From: Sweltsa coloradensis | Taxonomy: Eukaryota; Arthropoda; Insecta; Plecoptera; Chloroperlidae | Reading direction: 5' to 3' | Assembly (NCBI GenBank): GCA_024449915.1 | Contig: JAMZAV010001828.1 | Location: 248,001-312,000 of the forward strand | DNA length: 64,000 bases | Shown: positions 11,798 through 24,136 of the stretch, piece by piece | How positions within the stretch are numbered: position 1 is the stretch's first letter | How the letters are laid out: each line of letters begins with the position of its first letter | Notes under the pieces: generated by a model | Told to the model about the DNA's origin: nothing | Database searches by the model: none | What the model saw: only the letters and a program-made list of their open reading frames with translations | Position numbers and translations under genes: made by a program

Positions 11798-14041
11798 ATG
11801 TCGTTCCTGAGAGGCTCGGCAAATTATGTGTGGTGCACCACAAGTGTTTTGGGTAAAGGAGCGACTGGAGCAGTGTTCCAGGGTGTCAATAAAAACAATG
11901 GTGAACCAGTTGCAGTGAAAACTTTTAATCAGCTAAGTCACATGCGACCTCATGATGTACAGGTACGTGAATTCGAAGTTCTCAAGAAAGTTAAACATGA
12001 AAATATTGTGAAACTGTTGGCGATTGAGGAAGAGCAAGAGGGTAGGGGTAAAGTTATAGTCATGGAGCTGTGCACAGGTGGAAGTCTCTTCAACATCTTA
12101 GATGACCCTGAAAATACATATGGACTTCAAGAAGAAGAATTCTTGCTTGTCCTAGAACACCTTTCGGCAGGAATGAAACATTTGCGCGACAACAACCTCG
12201 TGCACCGAGATTTGAAGCCAGGCAATATTATGAAATTTATCTCCGATGATGGGACAACCATTTATAAGTTGACAGATTTTGGTGCAGCTAGAGAATTGGA
12301 GGAAGACCAACAGTTTATGTCTCTTTATGGAACTGAAGAATATCTTCACCCCGACATGTACGAGCGGGCTGTACTTCGCAAGCCGGTCGGTAAAACGTTT
12401 GGGGCTACAGTAGACTTGTGGTCCATTGGTGTCACACTCTACCACGTAGCCACAGGAAATCTACCTTTCCGTCCATTCGGAGGCAGGCGCAATAAGGAAA
12501 CCATGTATTACATTACAACCAAAAAAGCGTCAGGAGTGATTGCAGGATCCCAAACATCAGAAAATGGCTCGATCGAATGGACAAAAGAACTTCCAGATTA
12601 CTGCCAGCTAAGTTTTGGAATCAAGAAACATGTGACACCAATCTTGGCAGGTTTGCTTGAAGTAGATCCACAAAGAATTTGGAGTTTCGATAGGTTTTTC
12701 ACCGAAACTACCAGTGCTCTTTCCCGTAAACTAATTCATGTGTTTCATGTAAACAAAGCCCACAGTATACGGATTTACCTCCATTCTGAAGGCACCTATG
12801 AAGAATTGCAAAGTCTGGTGATGGAACAAACTGATGTTTCCAATTCTAATCAAATTCTTCTTTTTCAAGATACAAGCCTTCTGTCTGTTATTGAGGAACT
12901 CACCCCTGGCCGTGGTTATCCAGACTCTAGCGAGGATGAGCCAATCATGCTCTTTAGCAAAGAGAACAACAATATCACACTAGTACCTCCAGCCGATATG
13001 CCTAAATTCCCTACCTTCCCCAACCTTGTGTCTGTAGAAAATGATGCAACACTGGCCAAAACTGCGTGCTCTGTTGGGCATGTCTCCAAACGACGCATCG
13101 AGAAGCTCTCCCGCTGCTCGCGTCTCATGCACAAGTGTGTAGACCAGTTTACAACGGCTGTAAGCAAGGATTTGGAACAGGTTTTGATGAAAAGCGAGCG
13201 TCTCCGTGACATAACGAGATGTGTTGAAGACTTAGTTTCTGCAGTGGAGCAGGGCGAGATGTCGATACGAGCTATTCTGAAAACTATCGGGGGAGGGGAA
13301 GGAATCACCACGCAAATCAAGTGGAAAACTGATTTAGAAGAGCTCACCAGAGAGCAGGCTGGAGTGTTATCCCCAGCGGTGAAACAGCTACATCAGCGGT
13401 ACGTAACAGAGAGGACTTTGCGACGGGAGTGGTCAGCGGCAACGCGGGGATTCCCGTGCCCTGCGGAGGCCCGCGCCCCGGCCAGGGCGCGGACGCTGGT
13501 CGACCGTCTGAGGGACTCGTGGCAACATCTCCTGCGAGATAGGGCAACACGCAGTCTTACTTACAACGATGAGCAGTTTCATGTGCTGGAAAGGATAAAA
13601 GTTGGCGAGACTGGAAGACGTTTGAGGGCCCTTCTTGACACAGAGTGTCAGCCTGCGGTTGCTCAACTTGCCGAAAGTCTTGCCGACTGGTACAAGATGG
13701 CCCAGACTGTGTTTGTCCAGGCGCGAATCTTAGATAAAGATGTTGACGCATATGAACGCAGATTGGATGCATTCACCTGTCGTCTAGCTGAGAGCAATGG
13801 AAACTTCCATACAAGTCTGCTGCACACAGTAGATAAGGTGAAGGTTCCAGAGAGGAGTTCTGTAGGAGAAGTAAGAAACCAAGACAACGGGAAGGTGCGC
13901 AAAAGTCTCAAGAGTATTAAAGTTGTCCAAGAGGAAATGGCTCAAATTCTGCAAGAAAATTCTGTCCTAGTACACCAGTTCCATACTACTCTTACCATGT
14001 CTATGGCCATAAATGGCAGTGGGAAAGAAATTGACAAGTAG
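11798..14041 (+). CDS. ik2: IKK-epsilon/TBK1-type protein kinase, complete
   Basis: A 747-residue serine/threonine kinase of the non-canonical IKK family, close to the usual 700-750. The N-terminus MSFLRGS and the kinase domain (about 10-308) are very insect-ik2-like. Visible are the glycine loop GKGATGAVFQG (19-29), ATP-binding lysine 41 in VAVK, catalytic HRDLKPGN (136-143, Asp138), DFG (160-162), and the activation loop ending SLYGTEEY with Ser175 at the position of TBK1 Ser172. A ubiquitin-like domain follows (about 311-388), then a long helical scaffold/dimerisation region to the C-terminus. In flies ik2 acts in F-actin control, bristle growth, RNA localisation and dendrite pruning; TBK1 relatives act in innate immunity and autophagy. 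The whole coding region is one exon with no frameshift. Start choice: first ATG, with family-typical residues. An arginine/alanine-rich, GC-rich insertion occurs near residues 550-570. Confidence 0.95.
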   Translation: MSFLRGSANYVWCTTSVLGKGATGAVFQGVNKNNGEPVAVKTFNQLSHMRPHDVQVREFEVLKKVKHENIVKLLAIEEEQEGRGKVIVMELCTGGSLFNILDDPENTYGLQEEEFLLVLEHLSAGMKHLRDNNLVHRDLKPGNIMKFISDDGTTIYKLTDFGAARELEEDQQFMSLYGTEEYLHPDMYERAVLRKPVGKTFGATVDLWSIGVTLYHVATGNLPFRPFGGRRNKETMYYITTKKASGVIAGSQTSENGSIEWTKELPDYCQLSFGIKKHVTPILAGLLEVDPQRIWSFDRFFTETTSALSRKLIHVFHVNKAHSIRIYLHSEGTYEELQSLVMEQTDVSNSNQILLFQDTSLLSVIEELTPGRGYPDSSEDEPIMLFSKENNNITLVPPADMPKFPTFPNLVSVENDATLAKTACSVGHVSKRRIEKLSRCSRLMHKCVDQFTTAVSKDLEQVLMKSERLRDITRCVEDLVSAVEQGEMSIRAILKTIGGGEGITTQIKWKTDLEELTREQAGVLSPAVKQLHQRYVTERTLRREWSAATRGFPCPAEARAPARARTLVDRLRDSWQHLLRDRATRSLTYNDEQFHVLERIKVGETGRRLRALLDTECQPAVAQLAESLADWYKMAQTVFVQARILDKDVDAYERRLDAFTCRLAESNGNFHTSLLHTVDKVKVPERSSVGEVRNQDNGKVRKSLKSIKVVQEEMAQILQENSVLVHQFHTTLTMSMAINGSGKEIDK

Positions 14042-14689
14042 GACTAACCCATATGGTTCTTAAATACTAATAGCTAGGTATCATTTCATACCCTACCTAC
14101 ATCCGCAGACAGAAGTCGGAAGTCAACGTACAGAAAACATAAACCTACTGTAAGTGTAAGTGTAAGTGTATTTTTGCAATTATGCAATTACAAATTAATA
14201 CGTGTGGGCCCAGCTCTATTGAAAAGATCTGATAGGATAGGCCTGTGTGTGGAATAATTTATTACGGGTGATTACGATTGGCAGTAGGCGTAGTCCTAAT
14301 GTGGGAAGCAGTTTATATACTCTGCCACACCAATACAAATGTGCACAAACACTGGTAGGAATTTTAAAATATTTTTTTTAGCCAATAACAAATAATTTGT
14401 TTTTCATTTTTCGATATTGCCGTCAGCCATAAACCAGCCTTTAGAGAGTAGCTCTACCTACCGTACCGTAAAGAATATTTCCGGCATACCTAGCCTACCC
14501 TTGATTTTTATATGTCCCACGGTTATTATATATTATTATGCCAACACTTATTTTACAACTAGGAACTTTTAAGCCCTACTGGCTAGTAATGGTAGGCTAA
14601 GCCTACTTTAAGATGGAAATGTAGCCTTGCTGTTGGCCTACCTACATATTTTACAGGGTTATATTTTAACTTGTGATTTTGTGAGTAAG

Positions 14690-14695
14690 AATAAA
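14690..14695 (+). terminator. Candidate ik2 polyadenylation signal
   Basis: AATAAA about 650 bp after the ik2 stop, in AT-rich DNA and within GTAAGAATAAATTTTC. Other AATAAA words exist further on (15773, 17426), but the 15773 one belongs to a dispersed repeat tail. Without transcript data this is only the most economical choice. Confidence 0.35.
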
Positions 14696-15694
14696 TTTTC
14701 AGCATTCATGTTCAAAGAGTGCTCTATTTAAGGTAAGCGTTCAATGCACAAATGTTTTAAAGCCCTTGGCCTATGAGGAGACCTGATAAAACATCCATTT
14801 ACTGTAATCTCTTGTCATGTTTCCATTGAAGTAATTGCCAATGTGACCTTGATAAGAGATTGCATATTTTCACATATAACTGATAAGATAACAGATAGGC
14901 CCTTTTCATTCGGTACAGAGACTTCCAAACTTCTCGTCACTGCTGTAAGCCTTGCATGGTAAGACGTAACACATACAGAAAAGTGATTCGTCATCTAGGG
15001 GTCTTCGGTAGCTAGTGAATTACAGATAGGCTACGCCTAACCGACAACACATTTGGGCTAGGCCTACCAATGAATTTAATTAAATTTTCTTGGCATCATT
15101 TCCATGTATTGCATAATATGACTTGAGAGTAGTGAGATTGTAGCCTACTTGGAAGGAAAATTTTAAGTGTTTATCGGTAGGGCTACATGCTCAGTTCGTA
15201 CTTTGTAACTTTAAAAACTTTATTTATAGCCTATAGGTCTAGGTCTACTGGTAGCCTTGAACATGCATGCAACATCCCAATCAAAATTTAACTAGCCTAA
15301 ATTAAAATTTCTGAGTAGGCCTATGTGCTATGTGGTAATAATTAGGCCTACACTTTTTTTTCTCCCTATTTTATTTTGGTAAATTTTATGTCATTTCACT
15401 TTATTTATTAATACAAAATTATTGTCTTACTTAAGCCTACTATACGTAGCGTAGACCTAGGCACGTCGTAATGTTAAAATTTCAAACTTTGCTTAAGAAG
15501 GCACTTCCCTCCCGAATTGAGCACAAAACATTGCCCACGGAAAAATGTCTGATTGCTCAGTCAGATCTGTTTATGAGAGTAGGCCTACCTATGTTGTAGA
15601 TTAGGCCTTTAAATAAGTTTAAGAAAACGTGGGCAAGATAGGGCAAATGTTCAGCAGGGAGTGCCTCCTTAACTACAGGTCATATTTTGCCTGA

Positions 15695-15785
15695 TTTTAT
15701 GTAATTAGGTACTAGATTAAGTAGTCCTCCTTTTAAATCAGTTTCTATAACAAACTGAATAGATAGACGTGAAATAAATAAACCT
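15695..15785 (+). repeat. Non-LTR/SINE 3' tail, copy 1
   Basis: GTAATTAGG...TAGTCCTCCTTTTAAATCAGTTT...AACTGAATAGATAGACGTGAAATAAATAAA. The same tail occurs at about 25878-25957, 41414-41490 and 44574-44674. All copies end in an (AAATA)n-like run, as expected of a retroposon 3' end. Confidence 0.55.
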
Positions 15786-17744
15786 TTTCCTAAATGGCAT
15801 GTCTCTTAAAAGTTAAAACAAATAATATATACCGGTAGGCCTAAAAGAACATGTTCTTGGAAATTAAACGTTTATTTTTTGTCAATTTATTTCCGAGAAC
15901 ATCCTTATTTGTTTTTATTTATTTATTTACCCTATATCTATCCAATTCAGTTAGGTAGGCCTACACACAAAAAACATGATTGGCCTACCGATACAGTTGG
16001 CGTATCGTTAAAACTTGAAACTAGTTTGGGTCATTATAAAAATAAGTTACCACTCACAAAGACTAGTAGTCCAACAAATTAAAGTTGTTAAGTTTGAAGT
16101 ATGCCCAATGTTTCAAAACCCCTGTCTGCATAGGCAGCTATCTGTGTCTAAGAACAATCTTAAGAATTTAGTTTTCAATTTTAAGTCAACTTCCGATACT
16201 TTTGGGGAAATGTAAATAGTCATGAGTTTAGTTTATGATATGAGTAACCTCCTGGAACTCCTCTCATCTTATGCCATTCCTCATGTTCTCAACACAAGCA
16301 TACCTTTGCACTCGCCTTGTGTGCTCTCCATCTAAACTTTGTGTAATTTTCTAATTTATATCAGCATCATTCCAGTCGTAGAAATCATATGGATTTGTGT
16401 TTTTTCATGTGCCCAGACAATTTATCGATTTATTTTATTACATAATTAAATGTTTGAAATTTGAATGCATATGTTCATATTTTGTTACCTTACTACCCAC
16501 TATGTCAGTTAGAGTCTATTTTATGAATCCCACCCCCTCACATAATCCCCTTAGGATCTGCAATTTTTAAAAATGTAGGCTACTCCAAAGTTTACCGAAA
16601 TTTACTGTAACTGTAAGTTTCTTTCCGACCATGTTTCCCTACTGGTACTGTAAATCAAGGTTAAACCATGGAGTTGGATAGTACTATTTATAACTCCATG
16701 GTTAAACGACCACAATGTGGTAGTACCGGTAGTAGCTCACAACGGTTAGATAAATATTTGGCAATATCCTAAATAACCAGAACGTTGCATTCATTATTCT
16801 GCCATTGCTTTTCAACAGCAATGTAGTTTGTGGTTATTGTTTCAATCGACACTTGTCCCTATGCAGCTTTTTATCTCAGTAATCCATTAAAGCAGACCTT
16901 TATAAAAACAAATTATAATTGATTTGATTTGTATTGCATTGCTTAACGTCTCATATTAATGCACTAAGGCTATTCGAGACGATGAGTAGTGATAAAGGAA
17001 GACATAGGCCTAGAGAAAATATATTTAAATGTGGTGCTTTTTTTTTCTTTTGAGTTTATCTAGGAATAGTACATATATCTATATAAGGGTTCAAACTTTT
17101 GTCATCTCATTTTAGTTTTGAAATTTTAAGCTTGTACTTTTACCCCCAAGATGCCCAGACTTATTTTTGTTAAGAGAACATTAGAACAAAACCGTAACCA
17201 AATATGTACGCATGTTCTATATTATATGGATTATTATAAGATGTACATTATTTATGTGGGTTGTCCAGATTCAATAGGTACTTTTACTTTTTACAGTATA
17301 ATGAAAGATTACTTATTCTAGAACATAACATAATTTAATAATTTTGTATCAATATTCAATATACATAGTATAAAAGGCTGTGGGCCCATGAAAGTGTAAG
17401 ATTATTATTTAATGTTTTAAATTTTAAATAAATAAACATTAAAAGATGCATTATTGTTTTATCAATTGCTCTCCTGAATGATAATCCTTGGTGTCGTGTC
17501 GGCCTATTCCTTCAAATATAATGGTGTGTAAATGAATTAGACCCAAGGATCCATAAACAGTTTACCTAGTATGGTAGATACATACTAGGGATGTCATAGG
17601 GTACCTACCTAGGTTAACCGAATACATATACTACCACTCGAATCCATTTTAAGGATTCAAATATTTCTAGAGTAGTTATTTGTTTGATAAAAATTACCAC
17701 AACTAGTACTTTCCATGAAGCGACATTGGATACCTGCTCGCCGC

Positions 17745-18722
17745 TCAGGCGCGTCGGAACGTTTTGAAAGTTGGGGGGGGCAAATCCATTAGTAGATTTT
17801 TGTAGGGCACAGCTGGGGTCTGGGGCGAAGCCCCAGTCGGCGGAGGCCCTTTTCGATTTCACTATACTACAATTATTTCGTCATGTTTTATAACTGCTCT
17901 CGGACTCTGTAAACGATGTTTTACATCAACTATCTGCGATCTAATAACTCAAAAAATTAACATGACGTGGCCCATTTTAATAAATTTCAACATATTTTTT
18001 TATGTAATGACGAAGCATACAGGCAAACATATTTTTGTTTTACCCTCTTCTTAAAAAAATACTATAATCTTTGCCGTTTAAAGCGCCCTAAAACTACTAA
18101 TACTAACTGAAGAAGGCTGTTTAGTACGTTTCATATTTAAAATTACGATATCAATTTAATCTTAAGCACCATTAAACACTTTCCACTTACACTTACACTT
18201 TACTTTACTTTACACTTTCCACTACACTACTTACACTAGAGGAATAATCTTCCCACTTGCCACTTAGTCAAAGAGTCAAAGTCAAATCAAAGACACTACA
18301 CTACTCCAAAGATGACAGAACGCATAACGATGCGACACGAGCAAACCAAATCCAAACTTGCGTTTGCCAATAACTCTAGCTAATCATTCAAAGGGATGTT
18401 TGGATTAGACATGATTCTGAGTCACGTGTCCACTGAGTGACCGGCACACAATACAAGACGGGTGGTTGGTTATAAAGATATTCTGATAGACGGTTCAGGC
18501 ATGGGGTACGTCAGCCAACCTAACAATAACATTCCTGCAATTGTTGGGTTGTTTCTTCCTTGAAAAAATTGTCAGGATCATCCGACGTTGATTTCCCAAA
18601 AAGTAGAGTAGAAATCTTGATTTTTCAACTCTAAAATCTGCCCCCCTATGCCCCCATGGCATGAAAGTTAGGGGGGGCAATGCCCCCCCTCCCCCCCCCC
18701 CCCCCTGTTCCGACGCCACTGT
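17745..18722. mobile_element. MITE with GGCGTNGGAAC-type inverted ends, copy 2
   Basis: The left end GGCGCGTCGGAACG and right end TGTTCCGACGCCACTGT form an inverted repeat; the inner margins are a G run and a C run (18691-18705). The interior matches the 2830-3240 element (GTAAACGATGTTTTA, CATGACGTGGCCCATTTTA, ATGTAATGACGAAGCATA) and then continues with extra sequence holding TTTACACTT-type simple repeats. No transposase frame. Confidence 0.6.
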
Positions 18723-18959
18723 CGCCGCTGGTGGCAATAATACCCCAATTGAGCACTCAAAAACGCGTTTTAGCCGATCAATCCTCATAATAATGCAGAT
18801 CCTATAAAAAGCTTCATCTATGACGAATATGCCTCCAGCGGCTTGAACTTTGCCCCAGACCCCAGCTGTCTGTGCAACCTTGTTACGGATTCCAGTTACC
18901 CGGTTCCCGCAATGTTTGGAACCAGATCCAGATTTTGTTACTTTGTGACATCCCTAGTA

Positions 18960-19704
18960 GATAGAGATTAAAGAGGGAATTGGACACATGTCAACAAAAT
19001 CCTGAAAAAAATCTGTTATAACTTATTAAGCGAGCGTTTCCATTTGACTCTGCCGGAAAAATTAGTCACTGGTTTTGTTTTGTTTTTTTTTTTTTTTGTT
19101 TGTTTGTATGTCTCGCGATAACGTTCGAACGGAGGCTCAGATCGAGTTGAAATTTTGACCATCCGCAAGCTTCGTTCTCGATTGAATGCCATTAGTTTTG
19201 TGGCAAAATCGTTCAAAAAGTTAAAAAGTTACATTAAAGTTAATCGAAAGTTTTTTTTTCAAACTAACCGGCGACAAAATCTGAGATAGCCAAATCATTT
19301 AGAATGTCCGTCCAGTCAAGAATATGTTAATTTTATTTTGATCCGATAAGTAGTGTAGATGGAAATTACATTATAACAAAAGTAACGTTGCCATGGCAAC
19401 GAAAAGACGCGCGAAGTTTCTATCTAATGCACTGCCACCTAGAAGTAATCAAAATACTTTCGAGGAAGAGTGTATTATTTGTCACCAAAGAGTTTAAATA
19501 TTTTCCCAAGGAGTCAAGGTCATCTAGATGGCGGTGGATTTTATCCACAAAGTAAAGGTTTTTACACACGGGTTTACCCAAATACCTTGGCAATAATAAA
19601 TAATATTGGAAACGCAAACGTCATAAATTTTATGTGCAATGTGGGTCTAGCTATAGCACGTGCTCGCTTATCAACGCGTCCAACTGAGCGTTTCCTAGTT
19701 AATA
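18960..19704. mobile_element. Fold-back family element or half-element
   Basis: Bases 19340-19560 (GTAGTGTAGATGGAAATTACAT, GTTGCCATGGCAACGAAAAG, CACTGCCACCTAGAAGTAATCAAAATACT) recur at 21606-21830. The right edge, CGCTTATCAACGCGTCCAACTGAGCGTTTCCTAG, is a variant of the CTAGGAAACGCT...GCGTTGATGGATGAGC terminus seen at 25959, 37862, 60673 and 62344. The left limit is uncertain. Confidence 0.5.
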
Positions 19705-20009
19705 AGTAAATTTTTGGAAAGTGTTACTGTAGAGCCCTATATTCCCCATCCGTGACGACTACCCAAACTTTCAAACATCTGTGGTGTCGTCGGCCGAGCA
19801 AACAGGAATTTGCTTTAAAATGCATCATATCCGTTATCCTCTTAAGACAAGCAAATTTAAGTTTATATACCTTATATATAGATATGGTTCTGTAGAATGA
19901 TTAAAATATTAGAAAAACTGTAGGCTACTCTCAATAATTCTCTGTTGAAAGGTTGAGTTAGCATAATATAATATGATCTGATAAGATAGGAAAGGAACTA
20001 ACAGAACTT

Positions 20010-21140
20010 ATGTTTCTGTTTAGGCAGCCATGTGGAAGTTTTGCATTTCGATATATTGATTGACAAGATTATTTCCCGAAACTAACAATAATCGATCAGT
20101 CTTCCCGGATCGATACTCGAACAGATCGCCCGCCCAAAATTTTAAATTAACAGCTCGTTCTACAGAATCAATTTCCATCCAGTCAACAATTGCAACAAAC
20201 AACAGAGGACCTATCCTTTTCCAGTAAAAAGTCAGTTCTCAAGTCTCTTTAGTTTATTATCCATTGCGAAGCTCACAAATGTCGCAATGCGAGCCCCCCC
20301 CCCCCCCTTACTAGGGCTGTGAACGGGTATCCGCTTGTTGATAATAACCCGGGTAATGAAATGAGCCGGCGGGTATTCGTTTTAGTGTTTTTGACTCAAA
20401 ATTCCGCTCAATAACCACTGCAGCTGGTCAGTCTTTCACTCGGCAGCAGTAAGTGATTCGTCATTAATTAGCACTAAAGTTTTGTTGGTGTTTAGTTCGA
20501 GTGAGTGAAGATACCAACAATAATAACATTTTGATTTTTTTCACTTGCTTAGGCCTCTTTGAAAGTACTCGACCGTAAGATCGACGGTTACCCGGGGAGG
20601 CATTTCCACTAATTTGCACAGGCCTACCCGGACCCCCACTCCAAAGTTATGTATTGGTTCATTCTATTGTGCTTGATTGATCACTACTTGATAATGTTAC
20701 CCTTTTTTGATATAACGTCTTCCACAGCAACACCGAAAACATGACATAGGCTAGTAGTCAAAATATCAGAGCCTTGAATAACTCTGCAATAAATTAACTA
20801 TTATTCGATAGGCCTAAATCATCATAACAAAAGCTGGAACTTCCAAGGTATGCGACAATCACAAAGCAACTGTTTACGCCATCTACTTGTAGCGCTGTCA
20901 CTACCATTAGCCGGCCGGCCACGCGTGTATGGGGGGAGGGAGGGGTGGTGGTGGTGGTGATTACACGTTTTATTGTCTGGCCATGACGATGTAGCTCGAG
21001 GAACAACCCTTTTTGAGCAGCAGGGAATAGTATTCACACAAAAGGGTACACATACAAAACATCCGTGGTCCACTTTGTATGGGAGAAAGTATTTTGATTT
21101 GATGTGAAAATAGCATTTTGTGAATAGATGCTACAAAGCG
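20010..21140. mobile_element. Relict hAT-like element, related to 44043-45248
   Basis: The stretch GATTATTTCCCGAAAC...GATCGCCCGCCCAAAATTTT near 20060-20140 and the stretch near 20780-21070 (ATAACTCTGCAATAAATTAAC, CACAACAAAAGCTG-like, GGCCGGCCACGCG) both match, in the same order, the inside of the complete element at 44043-45248. Ends are degraded. A G run and a GGTGGTGGT run lie inside. Confidence 0.45.
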
Positions 21141-21589
21141 CAATTTTTTCACTTAAAACTAAGGTTTTCCGTTTTCTAGACCTATTTTATTTTATCTTGA
21201 AAAAAGTTCATAGAAGGACCTAGTCTACACAAGTTTTTGAAGGTGGCCAAAAGTAGATGCTACAAAAGGCTCTTTTTCTAAAAAAAAAAAAAAAAACGCT
21301 CTAGGCCTAATTATTGATGGCTCGAATGCCTGTTTTTTTTGTTTGTTTTTTGTTTTTTTTCTGTTACTGCTTCGGTACAGGTTGCACCGTTTCTCTGATC
21401 GACCTGAAATTTTGCACACATGTACATACCACCTATGCGGGTTGCTGTATAGTGTATAGTTTTTAAACAAAATACGATCGTTAGTTATAAAAAAAAAAAT
21501 AATAAAAAAAATTTCCGATGGTTATGAAATTTTGCAGGGTCAATAAGTAGGCTACACCATTATCTCCTATTTTACAAATTTTCAGCTAA

Positions 21590-21963
21590 ATCGGTCAAGA
21601 CCTTAAGTAGTGTAGATAGAAATTACATTTTAACAAAGGTAACGTTACCATGGCAACGAAAAGTCGCACGAGAATTCTGGTCACTATGCACTGCCACCTA
21701 GAAGTAATCAAAATACTATCGAGGAAGCAGTGTATTATTTGTTATCAAAGAGTTAAAATAGTTTTCCCAAAGAAATGATGTCAAGGTCCTCTAGATGGCG
21801 GTGGATTTTATCCATTCTCTCCTATTTTGCAAATTTTCAGCTAAATCGGTCAAGACCTTAAAGACTTATTGGTATGTAACATTATGGGAATGTCGTACTC
21901 GGGTCGTGTTGCACGTACCGGTGCTCGCTCAACAACGCGACGGGACTTCAGCGTTTTCCTAGT
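21590..21963. mobile_element. Fold-back family fragment, second copy
   Basis: Homologous to 19330-19704, with the same CCATGGCAACGAAAAG and CACTGCCACCTAGAAG blocks. It ends GTGCTCGCTCAACAACGCGACGGGACTTCAGCG then TTTTCCTAG, the family terminus. It also contains an internal direct repeat of TTTTCAGCTAAATCGGTCAA (near 21580 and 21834). Confidence 0.5.
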
Positions 21964-23435
21964 ATATGTATACATATTTCCCGACTATATTTCCTGCCTA
22001 CTCTTACAAGTAAACTAAGCTGTTTTGACTGAGTCAGGTGATGAATAATTATTGTCATCAAGAGTAGGAAATCTAGAATGTATTTTCAAGTGTATTTCAA
22101 AACGAGATGTGAAGACATGGTGTGTAAAATCTGGAACTGTCCCGGCTAATCCGGGACGTATGGTCACCTTCCTGCAACTCATCCTTGGCTGAAAAACTAG
22201 AGAAAAAACAACTGCAACAGGATACCAAGCAAAAACATGTGTGAAGTTATTACAAATAATTCAGAGCAGAGATAAGGAAGAGAGGAATTTACAATCTTGC
22301 CGTGATACTGATAGGTTATTAATCACTACCAATCAAAACACAGGTGACTTGTATATATTTTTACTGTATAGTACATACATAGTACATACACTTTCTTTAC
22401 GAAAGAAAATATAAAACACGTAAATAGGTTACCTAAACAATGTGGGTAGATTATACAAAATTCTTGGGACTGTGTGTGTGTAGGTACTAGGTAATACAGA
22501 CACGGTACGCAAAATGTTTAATTTGAGCATGTTCCCTCCTAGCACACAATTCAATAAAGCCAATGCAAAAACGATAGTAATTAACTCATTAATTAGGTAT
22601 GGGCAAAGATATTGATTTTATCAATCAATATTCAATAAGTATTTAGAAAATTTAGATACAATCAAATTTATAGGTAGGCCTACTAATTCTAATTTAAAAA
22701 TATATATTTTAAATACCGTATTTGCTTGATTGCAAGCCAACACTGAATGCAAGCCGACCCCTGATTAAAAGTTTGTCTAGCAAAAAAGTGTAGCATTTAA
22801 ATACTCATAAGTTTGCCATCGATTCCAAGCCGGGGTGCCAGTTTGAACTGCAATGCTGTGTCAAAAAAGGTAGGCTTGCAATTGGGTAAATACGGTAAGG
22901 CCCATCGTTGCTTGTAGGCCTACAACCAAAACGGAAATATTTGAAGTAGGCCCTAACCAAAATTACAATATCACGACAATTATGATGACTAGTAGGGCCT
23001 ACAGGAGCGTTTTGTTATTGAAATTAGCTATTGATATTGACGACGTATCAAATAATTATTATTACGTATTATTACTTATTAAGTATAAATCCGTATTATT
23101 ATTGAAAAACCTCAAAATTATGAAATTGATCAATATCAGTAAATTTTTTTTAGTTATCAATCAATAACAATAGGCATAATAGCCCTTTTACATCAATATC
23201 CATTGATATCAATACCCATTGCCCATCCACCCCTATTGATAATAATACGTTGTAAAAAAAAAAAAGGTGGCAGTTTCCAAAACAAAGATGGTTACGTAAT
23301 ATGTTACATGTATCAGAGATTTAATGATCTGTGCTGATAACAGCAATAGGTAGGTACTATTGTTATTTTGATTAATCTAATAAATCTTTAAAGTGTTTGT
23401 TTAAAGCATGATCAACAAATAATAATAGTAATCAT
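21964..23435. other. AT-rich spacer
   Basis: I see no exon, terminal repeat or recognised motif beyond short simple repeats. A pair of near-copies GCTTGATTGCAAGCC / GCTTGCAATTGGGTAAATACGGTA surrounds 22725-22895 and looks like a small degraded inverted-repeat element. Confidence 0.35.
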
Positions 23436-24087
23436 TAGGGATGCACTCGATAATCAAAATTATCGATCGATAATCAATAATGGATATAATTTCGATAATC
23501 GATAATCAAAATTCATTGTCGATTAGTATCATAATGTCAAAAAATTGGTCAATAGTGACACGAACCAAACCTAAAGACGAAGATATCTCACATTGTGCCA
23601 TGCACTGGCTGGGCTGATGGTGTCACAATCAAGATTTATATTTATAACGGAAGCCAAACACTTGACATCGAAGACAGCGAGGCAGCAAACAGAACGTGAT
23701 TGTATTGTTTTAACTTACACTTGCCACACTTCAAGTTCCATTTATAGGTTGTAACAGGCTTTGTTGATGATATCGATAATATTGATTCGACAATGACTTT
23801 ACTATTTTGATACTAGTGTGAAAAATGCCTATCGGCTAGTTAGATTGGAGAAGGGTTGACAGGTTGGGAAAGCAAAGAGAATATAAATCCCAGCCTGAAG
23901 GGCTGGGGGCAACAAAACTTTTCACCTGCTGATGACAACTGCAGCTAATTTAAAGTTGTTACCTTAATCCACAACGCGTTTCGTCCCTATTTATATTCTC
24001 TTTGCTTTCCCAACCTGTCAACCCTTCTCCAATCTTACTACCTATTTTCATAATCGATAATGAAAAAAGTATAAATGTGCATCCCTA
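23436..24087. mobile_element. TAGGGATGCAC element (hAT-like) with a nested MITE
   Basis: Ends TAGGGATGCACTCGATAATC and (on the right) GATAATG...TAAATGTGCATCCCTA are inverted copies. The interior is full of TATCGAT/ATCGATAATC words. A second element, 23843-24034, is inserted inside. I could not find a matching 8-bp flank, so the hAT assignment rests on the TAGGG-type ends shared with 31335, 33391 and 44043. It lies just past the VAC14 stop codon, where the VAC14 3' untranslated region should be. Confidence 0.6.
23843..24034. mobile_element. Short MITE, GATTGGAGAAGGG inverted ends
   Basis: A near-perfect terminal inverted repeat of over 40 bp: GATTGGAGAAGGGTTGACAG at the left and its complement ending CTTCTCCAATC at the right. 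Between them is a hairpin CAGCCTGAAGGGCTGGG and AATCCACAACGCGTTTCGTCC. Longer relatives with the same core lie at 46124-46350 and 60822-61125; those keep GACTCATCAGGCG and GGTGGCCACTAAAAATCAGC, missing here, so this copy looks like a deletion derivative. Confidence 0.75.
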
Positions 24088-24136
24088 ATAAATAATAATA
24101 ATATATTCAGATAATACTAGGTAGGATGTTACTATG

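Larger units (their letters stand above)
14042..17740. other. ik2 3' region and TAGGCCTA-rich spacer
   Basis: AT-rich non-coding DNA. It holds many TAGGCCTA-type words, a (TAAGTG)n run near 14150-14172, and the partial repeat-D head near 16918-16985 (TTGCTTAACGTCTCATAT), which recurs at 42420. No exon is supported; short frames near 15879-16215 are AT-driven. Confidence 0.4.

Noticed and set aside
13344..13772. Minus-strand frames inside ik2
   Set aside because: Antisense shadows of the kinase coding sequence.
14150..14172. Telomere-like repeat (TAAGTG)n
   Set aside because: Only about three or four units, not the arthropod TTAGG unit.
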